Positions 51,463 through 60,452 are shown, counted from the stretch's first letter. The stretch: 64,000 nt of DNA from Aquabacter sp. L1I39 (GCF_017742835.1 NZ_CP072392.1:4363695-4427694), one strand, 5' to 3'. Notes: generated by a model not told the origin, from the letters alone. Made by a program: numbers and translations.

Positions 51463-52497
51463 TCAGGCGGCTTCGGACTTGGCGGTGGGGACCTCGGCGA
51501 TGGTCTTCAGCACCTGGGAGGCGATCTGGTAGGGGCAGCCCTGGGAGTTGGGGCGGCGATCCTCAAGATAGCCCTTGTAATCGTTGCGGACGAAGGAGTG
51601 GGGCACCCGGATGGACGCGCCACGATCCGCCACGCCATAGCTGAACTTGTTCCACGGCGCCGTCTCATGCTTGCCGGTCAGGCGCATGTGGTTGTCGGGG
51701 CCATAGACGTTGATATGGTCGTGCAGGTTCTTCTCGAAGGCCGCCATGAGCGCCTCGAAATACTCCTTGCCGCCCACTTCGCGCATGAACTTCGTGGAGA
51801 AGTTGCAGTGCATGCCCGAGCCGTTCCAGTCGGTGTCGCCGAGCGGCTTGCAGTGGAACTCGATGTCCACGCCATACTTCTCGGTCAGGCGGAGCAGCAG
51901 GTAGCGGGCCATCCACACTTCGTCAGCGGCCTTCTTGGAGCCCTTGCCGAAAATCTGGAATTCCCACTGGCCCTTGGCCACTTCGGCATTGATGCCTTCG
52001 TGGTTGATGCCGGCCTCGAGGCAGAGCTCGAGGTGCTCTTCCACGATCTCGCGGGCGATGTCGCCCACATTCTTGTAGCCGACGCCGGTGTAATAGGGGC
52101 CCTGGGGGGCCGGATAGCCGTGCTCGGGGAAGCCGAGCGGACGGCCGTCCTTATAGAAGAAGTATTCCTGTTCGAAGCCGAACCAGGCGCCTTCGTCATC
52201 CAGGATGGTGGCGCGGGCATTGGTCGGGTGCGGGGTGACGCCATCGGGCATCATCACTTCGCACATGACCAGCGCGCCGTTCTTGCGGGCGGGGTCGGGA
52301 TAGACGGCGACCGGCTTCAGCACGCAGTCCGAGCTGCGGCCTTCCGCCTGCTCGGTGGACGAGCCGTCGAAGCCCCAGAGGGGGAGCTCTTCGAGCGAGG
52401 GGAAGTGGTCGAATTCCTTGATCTGCGTCTTGCCGCGCAGGTTCGGGGTCGGCTTGTAGCCGTCGAGCCAGATATACTCGAGTTTGTACTTCGTCAT
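51463..52497 (-). CDS. glnII: Glutamine synthetase type II
   Basis: A 344-residue eukaryote-like glutamine synthetase that makes glutamine from glutamate, ammonia and ATP. It is the second, non-adenylylated isozyme of rhizobia and relatives. Marks are WGFDGSST, the ATP/metal region FGFEQEYFFYKDG, the NGSGMHCNFSTKFMRE loop and the late DRGASIRVPH. It is much shorter than GlnA (about 470 residues) and lacks its adenylylation Tyr region. The ATG at 52497 has GAGAGAG upstream. A sigma-54 promoter lies about 150 bases upstream, and the DUF2735/gstI-like gene is divergent. Confidence 0.95.
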   Translation of the reverse strand: MTKYKLEYIWLDGYKPTPNLRGKTQIKEFDHFPSLEELPLWGFDGSSTEQAEGRSSDCVLKPVAVYPDPARKNGALVMCEVMMPDGVTPHPTNARATILDDEGAWFGFEQEYFFYKDGRPLGFPEHGYPAPQGPYYTGVGYKNVGDIAREIVEEHLELCLEAGINHEGINAEVAKGQWEFQIFGKGSKKAADEVWMARYLLLRLTEKYGVDIEFHCKPLGDTDWNGSGMHCNFSTKFMREVGGKEYFEALMAAFEKNLHDHINVYGPDNHMRLTGKHETAPWNKFSYGVADRGASIRVPHSFVRNDYKGYLEDRRPNSQGCPYQIASQVLKTIAEVPTAKSEAA

Positions 52498-52645
52498 TGC
52501 GCTCTCTCATAACCTGATGACGCGAAGCACCAGGAAAGTTGAAGCCGTTATCCCGTTCCCCGTGGAACCGGACGTGACTGCCGAACCCTCCCGGAGCATG
52601 CCGACAGCCGATGGCGTGCTCGGTCGCGAGCGACCACGCTTCTAA

Positions 52646-52661
52646 AGCACGGACCGTGCCA
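52646..52661 (-). promoter_or_regulatory. Sigma-54 (-24/-12) promoter of glnII
   Basis: Read on the minus strand: TGGCAC (52661-52656), then GGTCC, then GTGCT (52650-52646), a GG-N10-GC promoter with one mismatch to the TTGC consensus. Predicted start near 52635, about 138 bases before the glnII ATG. The perfect palindrome GCACGG-A-CCGTGC (52647-52659) overlaps most of it. GTGCA-type half sites at 52851, 52881 and 53000 might be NtrC enhancer elements, a weak guess. Confidence 0.75.
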
Positions 52662-53078
52662 ATTCCCGGCCGGGCTTCGGGGGTCCGTGCGCGCGTGCCG
52701 CGCTGCGGCAGGGAGAGGTCGGCCAAACCCCTGTTTCCCTTCATGCTTTGGTCATGTGCCTGCTTTGGCGTCGCTTTGCCTCCTAAACAGGCGGTTTGGG
52801 CGGCTGCATCGAACGTGATCGCAATGCAAGAGGCGCAGGGAACAAAAAAAGTGCACTGGACATTTAGGCGGCAAGGCTGCGTGCATTGCGCAAAACAGCC
52901 TCGCAATAGCTTGCCAGTGTTGAATGATCCCGCTGCCGCACAGCAAAAATAGACATGCCTAAAAAACATTCATGTTATGCAAAAGGATGGATATTTGCTG
53001 TGCACGTCTCAGCGAGTCCGTGCTATAAGGGATCCAACGGGATGTTCGCAAGGGCATCCGCTCAGCAAAGGAAGTGGA
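52662..53078. promoter_or_regulatory. glnII-gstI divergent control region
   Basis: A gene-free stretch of about 420 bases upstream of the glnII sigma-54 core. It contains an AT-rich patch (52840-52870 and 52945-53000), the GTGCA elements noted with the promoter, and a TATA-like CTATAAG (53023-53029). This last element could be the -10 of the divergent small gene, about 50 bases from its ATG. No structured riboswitch was recognised. Confidence 0.5.
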
Positions 53079-53273
53079 ATGACTATGAACCATGGAAGTG
53101 GCTCTGCCAAAATCTACACCTTCCCTACGGGAGGTCGCGCCGGCCAGCGCAGCCGGCAGCCGGAAGACAAGTTGATGGCGGAACTGACCGCCCTGGGTCT
53201 CACCAAGTCCGTCCTTGGCAGCAGCTGGTATCATGAGGCTGCCATCAAGGAAGATCAGCCGCACAAGCAGTGA
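53079..53273 (+). CDS. gstI: DUF2735 small protein, GstI-like (glutamine synthetase II inhibitor family)
   Basis: A 64-residue protein starting MTMNHGSGSAKIYTFPTGGR and ending GSSWYHEAAIKEDQPHKQ, the two conserved blocks of DUF2735. In Rhizobium leguminosarum a gene of this size divergent from glnII, gstI, is reported to block GSII synthesis at the translation step, with NtrC oppositely controlling both. The divergent position next to glnII is the same here. The ATG at 53079 has AGGAAG upstream. Family and position are good evidence; the inhibitory action here is inference. Confidence 0.8.
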   Translation: MTMNHGSGSAKIYTFPTGGRAGQRSRQPEDKLMAELTALGLTKSVLGSSWYHEAAIKEDQPHKQ

Positions 53274-53301
53274 GCCCCTCATGTCGATGCAGGCGGTAAG
53301 T

Positions 53302-53330
53302 GGGCCGCGCTCCGAACCGGGGCGCGGCCC
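53302..53330 (+). terminator. Hairpin after the gstI-like gene
   Basis: The stem GGGCCGCGC (53302-53310) pairs with GCGCGGCCC (53322-53330) with an 11-base loop, 28 bases past the stop. It lacks a T-run on the plus strand, so it may be a weak terminator or transcript stabiliser. Confidence 0.5.
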
Positions 53331-53560
53331 AAATCATGTCTGGCCCTGGCTTTCCGCGCCGGTTTTTTTGTTCCCGTCTTGAAGCGGATGCGCGCCTGAT
53401 CTAGAAGGCCTCACGGTCCGCAGTTCACCGAGACGTCGCCGCCCCGCATCCGGGGAAGCTAAACCTGCCGCTTCTGAACTTCTTCGACACGCGCTCCTGC
53501 CGCGTCGCAAGCCGGTGACTCCGACATCCCTCTGGGACACGCGGCATGCGAGGACGCCCC

Positions 53561-54151
53561 ATGTCGAGAACCCCTCTGCCCTTCGCCACCGGCGACATCT
53601 CCGCCTTCGCCAAGGCCTTGCGCGGTCAATTGGCCGGCGCCGAGGCCGTGCCCAGCCATCTGGAACTGCTCAACATGCTGGCGCGCGCCGCCGGCCTGCG
53701 GAACTTCCAGCATCTGCGCGCGCAAGGCGCTGCTGCCGCCGCGCTTGCCCAGGCCGTCGCGGCACCGCCAGTCCCCGAGCCTCCTGCCGATCTTCAAAAG
53801 GTGCGCCGGGCCACCCGTCATTTCGATGCGCAAGGCCGCCTCGTCCGCTGGCCCGGCCGCGCGGGGGAGCGGACCTTGTGCCTGTGGGTGCTGTGGTCGC
53901 GTCTCGCCCCGGGAGACCTCGGGCCGGAGGCGCGGGTGAATGACGCTCTCGCGCACTGGCACACCTTCGGTGACCACGCATTGCTGCGGCGGGAATTGTT
54001 CGATGCGGGGCTGGTGGACCGCACCCCGGACGGGCGCGCCTATCGGCGCATCGCGCGCCGGCCGCCGCCCGAAGCACGCGCGCTCATCCGCCATGTGCGG
54101 CAGTTGCACGCAAGAGGCCTGGGGGCAGGCGAGGCCGCGCCGGCCGCGTGA
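53561..54151 (+). CDS. DUF2087 domain-containing protein
   Basis: A 196-residue protein. The N-terminal about 85 residues form a helical region (HLELLNMLARAAGLRNFQHL). The C-terminal part is DUF2087: FDAQGRLVRWPGRAGERTLC, then EARVNDALAHWHTFGDHALL and RRELFDAGLVDRTPDGRAYRR. DUF2087 resembles a winged-helix DNA-binding domain and is often linked to regulators; the function is unknown. ATG 53561 has GAGGA upstream and is preferred to 53546. It is convergent with the M48 protease gene across a strong hairpin. Confidence 0.8.
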   Translation: MSRTPLPFATGDISAFAKALRGQLAGAEAVPSHLELLNMLARAAGLRNFQHLRAQGAAAAALAQAVAAPPVPEPPADLQKVRRATRHFDAQGRLVRWPGRAGERTLCLWVLWSRLAPGDLGPEARVNDALAHWHTFGDHALLRRELFDAGLVDRTPDGRAYRRIARRPPPEARALIRHVRQLHARGLGAGEAAPAA

Positions 54152-54176
54152 CGGCGCCTTGTGAGACAGAATGGCG

Positions 54177-54200
54177 CCCCCGGATGGCCCCATCCGGGGG
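54177..54200. terminator. Hairpin between convergent DUF2087 and M48 genes
   Basis: The stem CCCCCGGATGG (54177-54187) pairs with CCATCCGGGGG (54190-54200). It is very GC-rich with almost no loop and no T-run. Probably a bidirectional stop or stabilising hairpin. Confidence 0.5.
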
Positions 54201-54227
54201 GAAGCGATCCCATGGCGAAGGGCCGCC

Positions 54228-55769
54228 TCATTCGGCGATGATCTTCACCTTCTCGCCGTAGCGCAGCTTGGTGTCCTTGTCGAAGCCGTTGAGGATGAGG
54301 AAGCGCTCCATCGGCCGGTCCGGCACCTGCATCTTGGCCGCCAGCTTCTCCGGCGTGTCGCCAAGCCCCACCGTGACGATGCGCAGGCGCAGCGGCTTGA
54401 CCGTCTCCGCCTCGTCGCTGGACACGCGCCGGAAGGTCTCGGCGGCGGCGCGGAACTGGCGGTCGAGGTCGGGGGTCAGGTTCCGAGCGGCGAAGATCAG
54501 CCGGTAGACGTCCGAGCCGAAGCGGATGGCGAACATGCGGAACGACCATTGCTCGCCCCGCGCCACGGCGGTGGCGGCGGTGAAGCCGTTCACGGTGAGG
54601 GTCTCCACCGAATTGATCTCCACGCCGTCGATCCAGCCCGACGACAGATATTGGCCGAGCGACTGGTCCCCCGTCACCCGCACCGCATCCAGCCGCAGGG
54701 CCTCGGTGCCCGAGGGGGTGGCGCCCAGCACCGCCTGGGAGGTGTTTTCCAGAGTGAAGCCTTCCGGCGCCACGAAAGTGAAGCCGAGCTTGGGGTGGAA
54801 GAATTTGCGCCCCCGGACGAAGCCTTCCTTGGGGTCGTCGCCATACACCATGCCGTTGATGGCGGAGAGATAGGCGTTGCGGTCCCGCTCGCCGGCATTG
54901 GTGGCCGCCACGGGCGAGGAGGCATATTCGCGCGCATTGGCGATGGCGATGGAGATGCGCTCGGGGGTGGCCGGATGGGAGGACAGGAAGTCCATGTCCG
55001 GTGTCGTCTGCGCGGCGGCGCCGCCGATGCCCACGCTCTTGATCTCCGCCTGCCGGCCCATGTCGGTGAGGAAACGGGAGGCGCCATAGGGGTCGAAGCC
55101 CGCGCGGGCGGAAATGCCCACACCGATGGCGTCCGCCTCCAATTCCTGGCCGCGGGAGAAGCTCGCCAGCGACATGCGCGACTTCTGCATGGCCAGCGCG
55201 CCCATGTCGGGGTCGTTCACCACGTCGGAGATGACGCGGCTCACCAGCACCGCCTGCTTCACCTGGTCCTCGCGGATGGAGGCGTGGCGGGCGATGACGT
55301 GCGCCATTTCATGGGACAGGACGGACGAGAGCTCGGACGTATCATTGGCCAAAGCGAGCAGGCCGCGCGTCACATAGAGCGAGCCGTCGGGCATGGCGAA
55401 GGCATTGATGGCGGGCGAGTTCAGCACCGTCACGCGATATTTCAGGTCGGGCCGCTCGGAGGCGGCCACCAGGCGCTCCACCACCTGCTGGATCAGCGCC
55501 TTGAGCTCGGGGTCCTCATAGGCGCCGCCATAGCTGGCCACCAGCCGCTCATGCTCCCGGCGCTGGGCGGGGGTCATGGAGGCATCGTCGGAGGCGGACG
55601 CAGTCGCGGGACCCACCGGCGTGCCCAGGCGCTCCGCATCGACCCCGGCGCAGCCCGACAGCAGCAGGGACAAGGCGAGGCCTCCAGCGAGCGCGCGCGC
55701 GGCAAAGCCACCGCGCCCCGCGGGGGCGGTCGATTCCCTTTGTCGTGCGGCCCTGCCCAGCCCGCTCAC
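54228..55769 (-). CDS. M48-family zinc metalloprotease lipoprotein
   Basis: A 513-residue periplasmic lipoprotein. The lipobox is LLLSGC (Cys40). The M48 domain has the zinc motif HEMAH (residues 153-157) and the third ligand in GQELEADAIG. The last about 60 residues look like a LysM peptidoglycan-binding motif (VTVGLGDTPEKLAAKM and RFLILNGFDKDTKLRYGEKV). Relatives such as BepA (YfgC) police outer-membrane protein and LPS-transporter assembly, a plausible role given the LPS genes in the region. The start is GTG 55769 with a strong GGAGGAGAGGGG site. Confidence 0.88.
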   Translation of the reverse strand: MSGLGRAARQRESTAPAGRGGFAARALAGGLALSLLLSGCAGVDAERLGTPVGPATASASDDASMTPAQRREHERLVASYGGAYEDPELKALIQQVVERLVAASERPDLKYRVTVLNSPAINAFAMPDGSLYVTRGLLALANDTSELSSVLSHEMAHVIARHASIREDQVKQAVLVSRVISDVVNDPDMGALAMQKSRMSLASFSRGQELEADAIGVGISARAGFDPYGASRFLTDMGRQAEIKSVGIGGAAAQTTPDMDFLSSHPATPERISIAIANAREYASSPVAATNAGERDRNAYLSAINGMVYGDDPKEGFVRGRKFFHPKLGFTFVAPEGFTLENTSQAVLGATPSGTEALRLDAVRVTGDQSLGQYLSSGWIDGVEINSVETLTVNGFTAATAVARGEQWSFRMFAIRFGSDVYRLIFAARNLTPDLDRQFRAAAETFRRVSSDEAETVKPLRLRIVTVGLGDTPEKLAAKMQVPDRPMERFLILNGFDKDTKLRYGEKVKIIAE

Positions 55770-56290
55770 CGTCCCCTCTCCTCCCGCGCCCCGTGCCCCA
55801 TGATCCCGTCCCGCTGCCCCACGCGAGTCGCGGGGCGGCCGGTCTCGCGCGTCCGCACGAAAGTGCCGCTCAACGTGGCGGGAGAGAGGCGCAGGCGCGG
55901 CGTTGTCTTGGCGGCATGCCGCCCGGACCCGTCCGTTCCCCTCCCGCCGCGCGCTGCGCGGACGGCGCGCTTATTCTCCAGCGGGAAGCTGAACGCCTTA
56001 TGAAATGCGTGATGAAACGCGCGCGGGGCTCCCCTCCGGTCCATGGTCCTGTCCATGCCCCGGCGGTCGGGGGGCTGTGGGGTGCACGCGATCATCGTCC
56101 TAATTTAAGGGCCTGCGCCCGATCCTCCAAGGCTTTGCGCCGGCCCCGCCGCTCACCCTTTCTTACCGCACGTTTCCCGTCGGGGCGGCTTTTCCCCCGT
56201 GCAAGGCCACCGGGAGACTTGAACGGAAGGCGCGATCCGGACCATAAAGCAGGGCCGGCCCGCGCGTGCGGAATGGTCAGCGGATGGCTT
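55770..56290. other. Intergenic gap, no gene seen
   Basis: About 520 bases between the divergent M48 gene and the tRNA. Small open frames here lack coding character. AT-richer patches at 55970-56030 and 56090-56120 could hold promoters for the protease gene and tRNA-Arg, but no clear -35/-10 pair stands out. Confidence 0.4.
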
Positions 56291-56367
56291 CTCCCGGTAG
56301 CTCAGCAGGATAGAGCACAGGTTTCCTAAACCTGGGGTCAGGGGTTCGAATCCCTTCCGGGAGGCCA
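56291..56367 (+). tRNA. tRNA-Arg (anticodon CCT), CCA encoded
   Basis: A complete 77-base cloverleaf. The acceptor stem CTCCCGG pairs perfectly with CCGGGAG, and the D arm is GCTC..GAGC. The anticodon stem CAGGT/ACCTG encloses the loop TTCCTAA, giving anticodon CCT (reads AGG). The T arm is AGGGG-TTCGAAT-CCCTT, with discriminator G and genomic CCA at 56365-56367. It stands alone. Confidence 0.95.
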
Positions 56368-56691
56368 GTCCAGCCTCGAAATCTACCCATGCGGACCAGG
56401 GCGCCGGCCGACCGCTGGTGCAGCGGGGCGCCCAAGTCGCCCGTTCCAGCATTCCTAGGCGCACCCGATGTCGCTCAACCTGATGTGGCTCAAGGCGGCA
56501 CCTTCCGTTAGGGACTATGACATTTCTTTGTCGGCGCTTATCATGCTACGGGGTGTCTTGCCGCATCAGGGTTGCAGGCGCGGCTGCGGGCTATCCTTGG
56601 ATGCGGCGCACAACCTCTGGCACTGCGTTGCGTGCGGGAGGGGCGAGGGCAAGGCAGTGTTACGCCCAGAACGGGCTTCACGGGGGGCGGA
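56368..56691. other. Intergenic gap after tRNA-Arg, no gene seen
   Basis: About 320 bases. An open frame from 56468 lacks a ribosome site and coding character. No copy of the tRNA 3' end or other attachment-like repeat was found within the window. The promoter of the following secreted-protein gene should lie here. Confidence 0.4.
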
Positions 56692-57369
56692 ATGGGTGAT
56701 GTCAGCAGGTGCGGCCAGGTCTCCGATTGGGCTGCGCGGCTCCTTTGCGTAGGCTTGCTGTGCCTGTGTGGCGGCGGGGCGGCGCACGCCGAGCGCGCGG
56801 GCGCAGGGTTCAGTGCCCTTGAAGACGCGCGGGATCGCGCTGGCGGACAGACCGGATATGGGACCTTGCCCAAGGCGTCGCTCGACTTTGGCGGGCTGGC
56901 ACGCTTGGGCGGCCCCGCGCCTGATCCGCGCGGGACAGTCGTTGCCGAGGCCAATAATGCCCAGCCGTCCGGCGCGCTTTCGCCCTATCTGTCCAATGTT
57001 GTGATCGGCGACGACTTCGGCAAGCTGACCGAATTTGGCGCCCGCAATGTGTTCTTCGTCCATCCCGGGCGCACCACGCCGACACGCTTCGCGTTCAACG
57101 TGAAGAAATTCAGGGCGGAGTTTCCCGGTGGTGCGGTGAGCCTGAATGCCGAGATCGACCCGCGCGTGCCCCCCGAGGCCATCACGCGCGGCGGCGGGAC
57201 AGCCCATATCGTCGTATCCGCAGGAGGCAAGGAATGGGGCCAAGCCGTGGTCCGGCCTGGCCAGCCCTTTACGCTGCAGGTGCCGCCGACAGCGGGGGAC
57301 ATGCTGGATATTTCCGTGGATGCCAATGGTGCGCCGGATACCAACTGGCTTCTATTGACCTTCAAGTGA
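56692..57369 (+). CDS. Secreted protein of unknown function
   Basis: A 225-residue protein with a signal peptide (hydrophobic LLCVGLLCLCGGG, cleavage near AHA at residue 33). The C-terminal half looks beta-rich: GNDFGKL-like VIGDDFGKLTEFG, then TAHIVVSAGGKEWGQAVVR and GDMLDISVDANGAPDTNWLL. This weakly resembles carbohydrate-binding NPCBM-type modules. I cannot name a family with confidence. It precedes the sugar epimerase gene by about 120 bases, so a link to surface glycans is inferred. The start ATG 56692 follows GGGGGGCGG. Confidence 0.65.
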   Translation: MGDVSRCGQVSDWAARLLCVGLLCLCGGGAAHAERAGAGFSALEDARDRAGGQTGYGTLPKASLDFGGLARLGGPAPDPRGTVVAEANNAQPSGALSPYLSNVVIGDDFGKLTEFGARNVFFVHPGRTTPTRFAFNVKKFRAEFPGGAVSLNAEIDPRVPPEAITRGGGTAHIVVSAGGKEWGQAVVRPGQPFTLQVPPTAGDMLDISVDANGAPDTNWLLLTFK

Positions 57370-57488
57370 CGGGACCTTCCGCGCCCGTGCGATGCGGGCG
57401 GGGCCGAGGTTGGCTTCGGGCAAGCTCCGCCCTCTAGGGCCGAGGTGAGAAAAAGAAACGGGTGAAGCGGGGGAATTGCGGATTGGCC

Positions 57489-58466
57489 ATGGAGACGAAC
57501 CTGCGCGCACAGAAGACCTGCCTGGTTCTGGGAGGGCGCGGCTTCATCGGCAGCCATCTGGTGGCGGCGCTCGCTGCCGAGGGTTGGCGCGTGCGCAGCT
57601 TCGACCGCGCGGGTTCCAAGCCGCTCGTGCGTTACGGCCTCTGCCCCAGCCTGGAACAGCTGGACGGCGACTTCACCGATGCCGCCGATGTGGCGCGGGC
57701 CGTGGAGGGCTGCGAGGTGTGTTTTCACCTCGTTTCCACCACGCTGCCCAAGACATCCAACGACGACCCGCTGTTCGACGTGGAGAGCAATCTCCTGTCC
57801 TCGATCCGGTTTCTCCAGCAGGCGCACAAGGCGGGTGTGAAGCGGGTGGTGTTCGTGTCGTCGGGGGGCACCGTCTATGGCCCGCCGCGCGAGCTGCCCA
57901 TTCCCGAGACCCATGCCACCGACCCCCAATGCTCCTATGGCATCGTCAAGCTGGCGATCGAGAAGTATCTGGAGCTGTTCCGAGAACTGCACGGGCTGGA
58001 TTACCGCATCCTGCGCCTGTCCAACCCCTTCGGCGAGGGCCAGCGGCTGCAGGCGAGCCAGGGGGCCGTGGCGGTCTTTCTCGGCAAAGCCCTGCGCGGC
58101 GAGCGCATCGAAATTTGGGGTGACGGTACGGTGGTGCGCGACTACGTGCATATCAGCGACGTGGTCGCCGCGCTCACCCGCGCCGCGACAGCGCCGACGA
58201 AGTCCCGGGTCTTCAATATCGGCTCCGGCGAGGGCCTGTCCCTGAACGGGCTGCTGGACGGGATCGAACACGTGCTCGGCCGGCCTGCTCGGCGCGTCTA
58301 TTTGAACGCCCGGGCTTTCGACGTTCCGGTGAACCTGCTCGACATCGGCAGGGCGCGGCAGGAACTGGGCTGGGCGCCCCGGCTGAGCTTCATCGAGGGT
58401 CTGATGCGCTTTGCGGCCGCGCTGGACGACAGCGCCGTCGGCGGTGCCGCGGGGGTGGGCCGCTAG
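57489..58466 (+). CDS. NAD-dependent sugar epimerase/dehydratase
   Basis: A 325-residue extended short-chain dehydrogenase of the UDP-galactose 4-epimerase type. The NAD loop is VLGGRGFIGSHLVAAL (from residue 13), the catalytic pair is YGIVK (Tyr-x3-Lys), and the substrate region is LRLSNPFGEGQ and VVRDYVHISDVV. Likely makes a nucleotide sugar for the polysaccharide locus; the exact sugar is unclear. ATG 57489 or GTG 57462 could start it; neither has a good ribosome site. Confidence 0.83.
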   Translation: METNLRAQKTCLVLGGRGFIGSHLVAALAAEGWRVRSFDRAGSKPLVRYGLCPSLEQLDGDFTDAADVARAVEGCEVCFHLVSTTLPKTSNDDPLFDVESNLLSSIRFLQQAHKAGVKRVVFVSSGGTVYGPPRELPIPETHATDPQCSYGIVKLAIEKYLELFRELHGLDYRILRLSNPFGEGQRLQASQGAVAVFLGKALRGERIEIWGDGTVVRDYVHISDVVAALTRAATAPTKSRVFNIGSGEGLSLNGLLDGIEHVLGRPARRVYLNARAFDVPVNLLDIGRARQELGWAPRLSFIEGLMRFAAALDDSAVGGAAGVGR

Positions 58467-58763
58467 CGCCGGCTCCGGCGCGCGCGGCGCTTGCGTTTTC
58501 TGCAAGGAAGCGGGGCCAGAATGCCCCGCTCGAATGGAAATACGAGCATGGAGCGCGGGCTTCAGACCGGACGGACCGAGCAGGTGGATGCAACCGGCGC
58601 GGAGAATCTCCCGCAAGGAGGGCTGGCGCGTCGGGCGAAGACGTTGCACTTTCACCCTGCGGATCCGTCTCGGCGATTTGCGCTCTCACACCGCCCGGCC
58701 GCGCCCGGGGCCGAGAAAGTGGAGCGCCTGGAGGCCCGGATTCGCGCTTGGAGTTCGCGATTC

Positions 58764-60440
58764 ATGGGTGAGATTTTTGATCGACCGGCTCCCTCCGAAG
58801 AATTGGAATGGACTGGCGAGCGACTGACCAGCGCTGTTTCCGGCCAGATCGAGATCGAGCATCTGCACCGCTATTTCTTTGCCAGGGCTTTCTGCCGGGG
58901 GGTGGATGTCTTGGATGTGGCCGCCGGGGAGGGCTATGGCTCCAGCCTCCTTGCCCAGGTGGCGCGCTCGGTGGTCGGGGTGGAGGTGGACCCGGCGGCG
59001 GCCGCCCATGCGGCCCGCGCCTATGGCAAGGCCAATCTGTCTTACGTGAACGGTGACGCCCGCGCCCTGCCGCTGCCCGATGCCTGCGTCGATGTGGTGG
59101 TCTCCTTCGAGACGCTGGAGCACTTCTTCGAGCACGACCTGTTTCTCGCCGAGGTCAAGCGCGTCCTGCGCCCTGGGGGCACCTTCATCATCTCCTCGCC
59201 GGACCGGGACGTCTATTCCCCGCTCGGCAGCGGCGCCAACCCCTATCACGTGAACGAACTTACGCGGCAGGAGTTCGAGCGGCTTCTCGCCCGCCATTTC
59301 CGAAACAGCGCCATGCTGTTGCAGCGACCGATGCTCGGCTCCGTGCTGTTCCCCGACGGCCCGGCGCGCGGCGTCCTGTCCTTCGAGCGCCGGGGGGAGG
59401 ACCATTACGAGGCCTGCGAGGGCCTGCCCCGCGCGCCCTACAATCTGGTGGTGGCCTCCGACGCGGACGTCGCGCTACCGCAGGCCTCGGTCTTCTTCGA
59501 GAGCAGCGCCATCGGAGAAATCCTGGCCCAGGTGGACGCGCACAAGGCGGGCGAAGCGGCGCTCGCGCAGCGCAGCGGGGCCATGCGCGCCCAGATGCAG
59601 GCGGCCGAGGACGGCACCCGCGCCGCATTTGCCCGCGCCCGGCGGGCCGAGGACGCCCTCGACCAGATGGCCCGGACCTGCCGTGCCGAATTGGACGCCC
59701 TGGCCGCCGGCCTGCGCGATGAGCTGGACAGCCTGTCCCTCACCCTCGACCGCCACGCCGCCCTTGCCGCCGGCCGGGTGGGCGACCCGGGCGACCCGGA
59801 ACGGCTCCTTGCCACCTTGCGCGAGAATCTGCGGGAGGCCGACGACCTGGTGCGACGCCAGGTTGGGCGTGTCGGAGGCTTTGTGGAGGGGCTGTCCGCC
59901 GCCTTCGCCGTCAGCCGCGTGGCGCGGGAGGACTTCCACCTGCCCACCGCGGCGGCGGGGGGTGGGACGGCCGACGGGCAGGGAGCGGCTCCGGCCGGCG
60001 CCGGGGCGATGGTGGGCGATGTTGCGGCTTCTGCAGGGGCAGGCGGAGGACACGCCCCCGCAAGCCCAGATCAGGCTGAACTGGCGCTTCTTCGGGACAC
60101 CGTAAGCGCGTTACAAACCCAAATCGCCACGCTCCAGTCCCAGAAGGAGGCCATGGGGCTTTCCTACCGCATACAATCGTCCATGGTGCAGAAACTGCGG
60201 AATGCGGAAGGTGACGGCAAGCAAACCTGCGTAGAAGATGACGTCTATGCTGGTGCCTTAGTGAGTGCCAGAAGAGAAAATGAAGAATTGAGGAGCGAGC
60301 TTGAAGACTGGAAGGGGCTTTTTGAACATACGCGCGGTTCAGTTGAAAGTGCGTTACGTGTGTCGGGCGTCCGGTTGATGCCGAAGGCGGCGCGATCCTG
60401 GCTTCGACGGAAAATATACGGACCACGTTGGATACGGTGA
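58764..60440 (+). CDS. SAM-dependent methyltransferase with C-terminal coiled coil
   Basis: A 558-residue protein. Residues about 1-230 form a class I methyltransferase (motif I VLDVAAGEGYGSSLLA at 49-64; SFETLEHFFEHDLFLAEVKR; RPGGTFIISSPD). A long Ala/Arg/Glu-rich coiled coil (about 255-370), a low-complexity Gly/Ala stretch, a second coiled coil and a basic tail (SWLRRKIYGPRWIR) follow. Similar proteins modify or cap surface polysaccharides, with coiled coils acting as length rulers (inference). ATG 58764 has GGAG upstream; frames extend to 58491. The last about 330 bases have clearly lower G+C than the first part. Confidence 0.82.
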   Translation: MGEIFDRPAPSEELEWTGERLTSAVSGQIEIEHLHRYFFARAFCRGVDVLDVAAGEGYGSSLLAQVARSVVGVEVDPAAAAHAARAYGKANLSYVNGDARALPLPDACVDVVVSFETLEHFFEHDLFLAEVKRVLRPGGTFIISSPDRDVYSPLGSGANPYHVNELTRQEFERLLARHFRNSAMLLQRPMLGSVLFPDGPARGVLSFERRGEDHYEACEGLPRAPYNLVVASDADVALPQASVFFESSAIGEILAQVDAHKAGEAALAQRSGAMRAQMQAAEDGTRAAFARARRAEDALDQMARTCRAELDALAAGLRDELDSLSLTLDRHAALAAGRVGDPGDPERLLATLRENLREADDLVRRQVGRVGGFVEGLSAAFAVSRVAREDFHLPTAAAGGGTADGQGAAPAGAGAMVGDVAASAGAGGGHAPASPDQAELALLRDTVSALQTQIATLQSQKEAMGLSYRIQSSMVQKLRNAEGDGKQTCVEDDVYAGALVSARRENEELRSELEDWKGLFEHTRGSVESALRVSGVRLMPKAARSWLRRKIYGPRWIR

Positions 60441-60452
60441 GGCGGGGCGACG

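Noticed and set aside
56468..56752. 94-residue frame after tRNA-Arg
   Set aside because: No ribosome site, odd composition, and overlaps the better-supported start of the secreted-protein gene.
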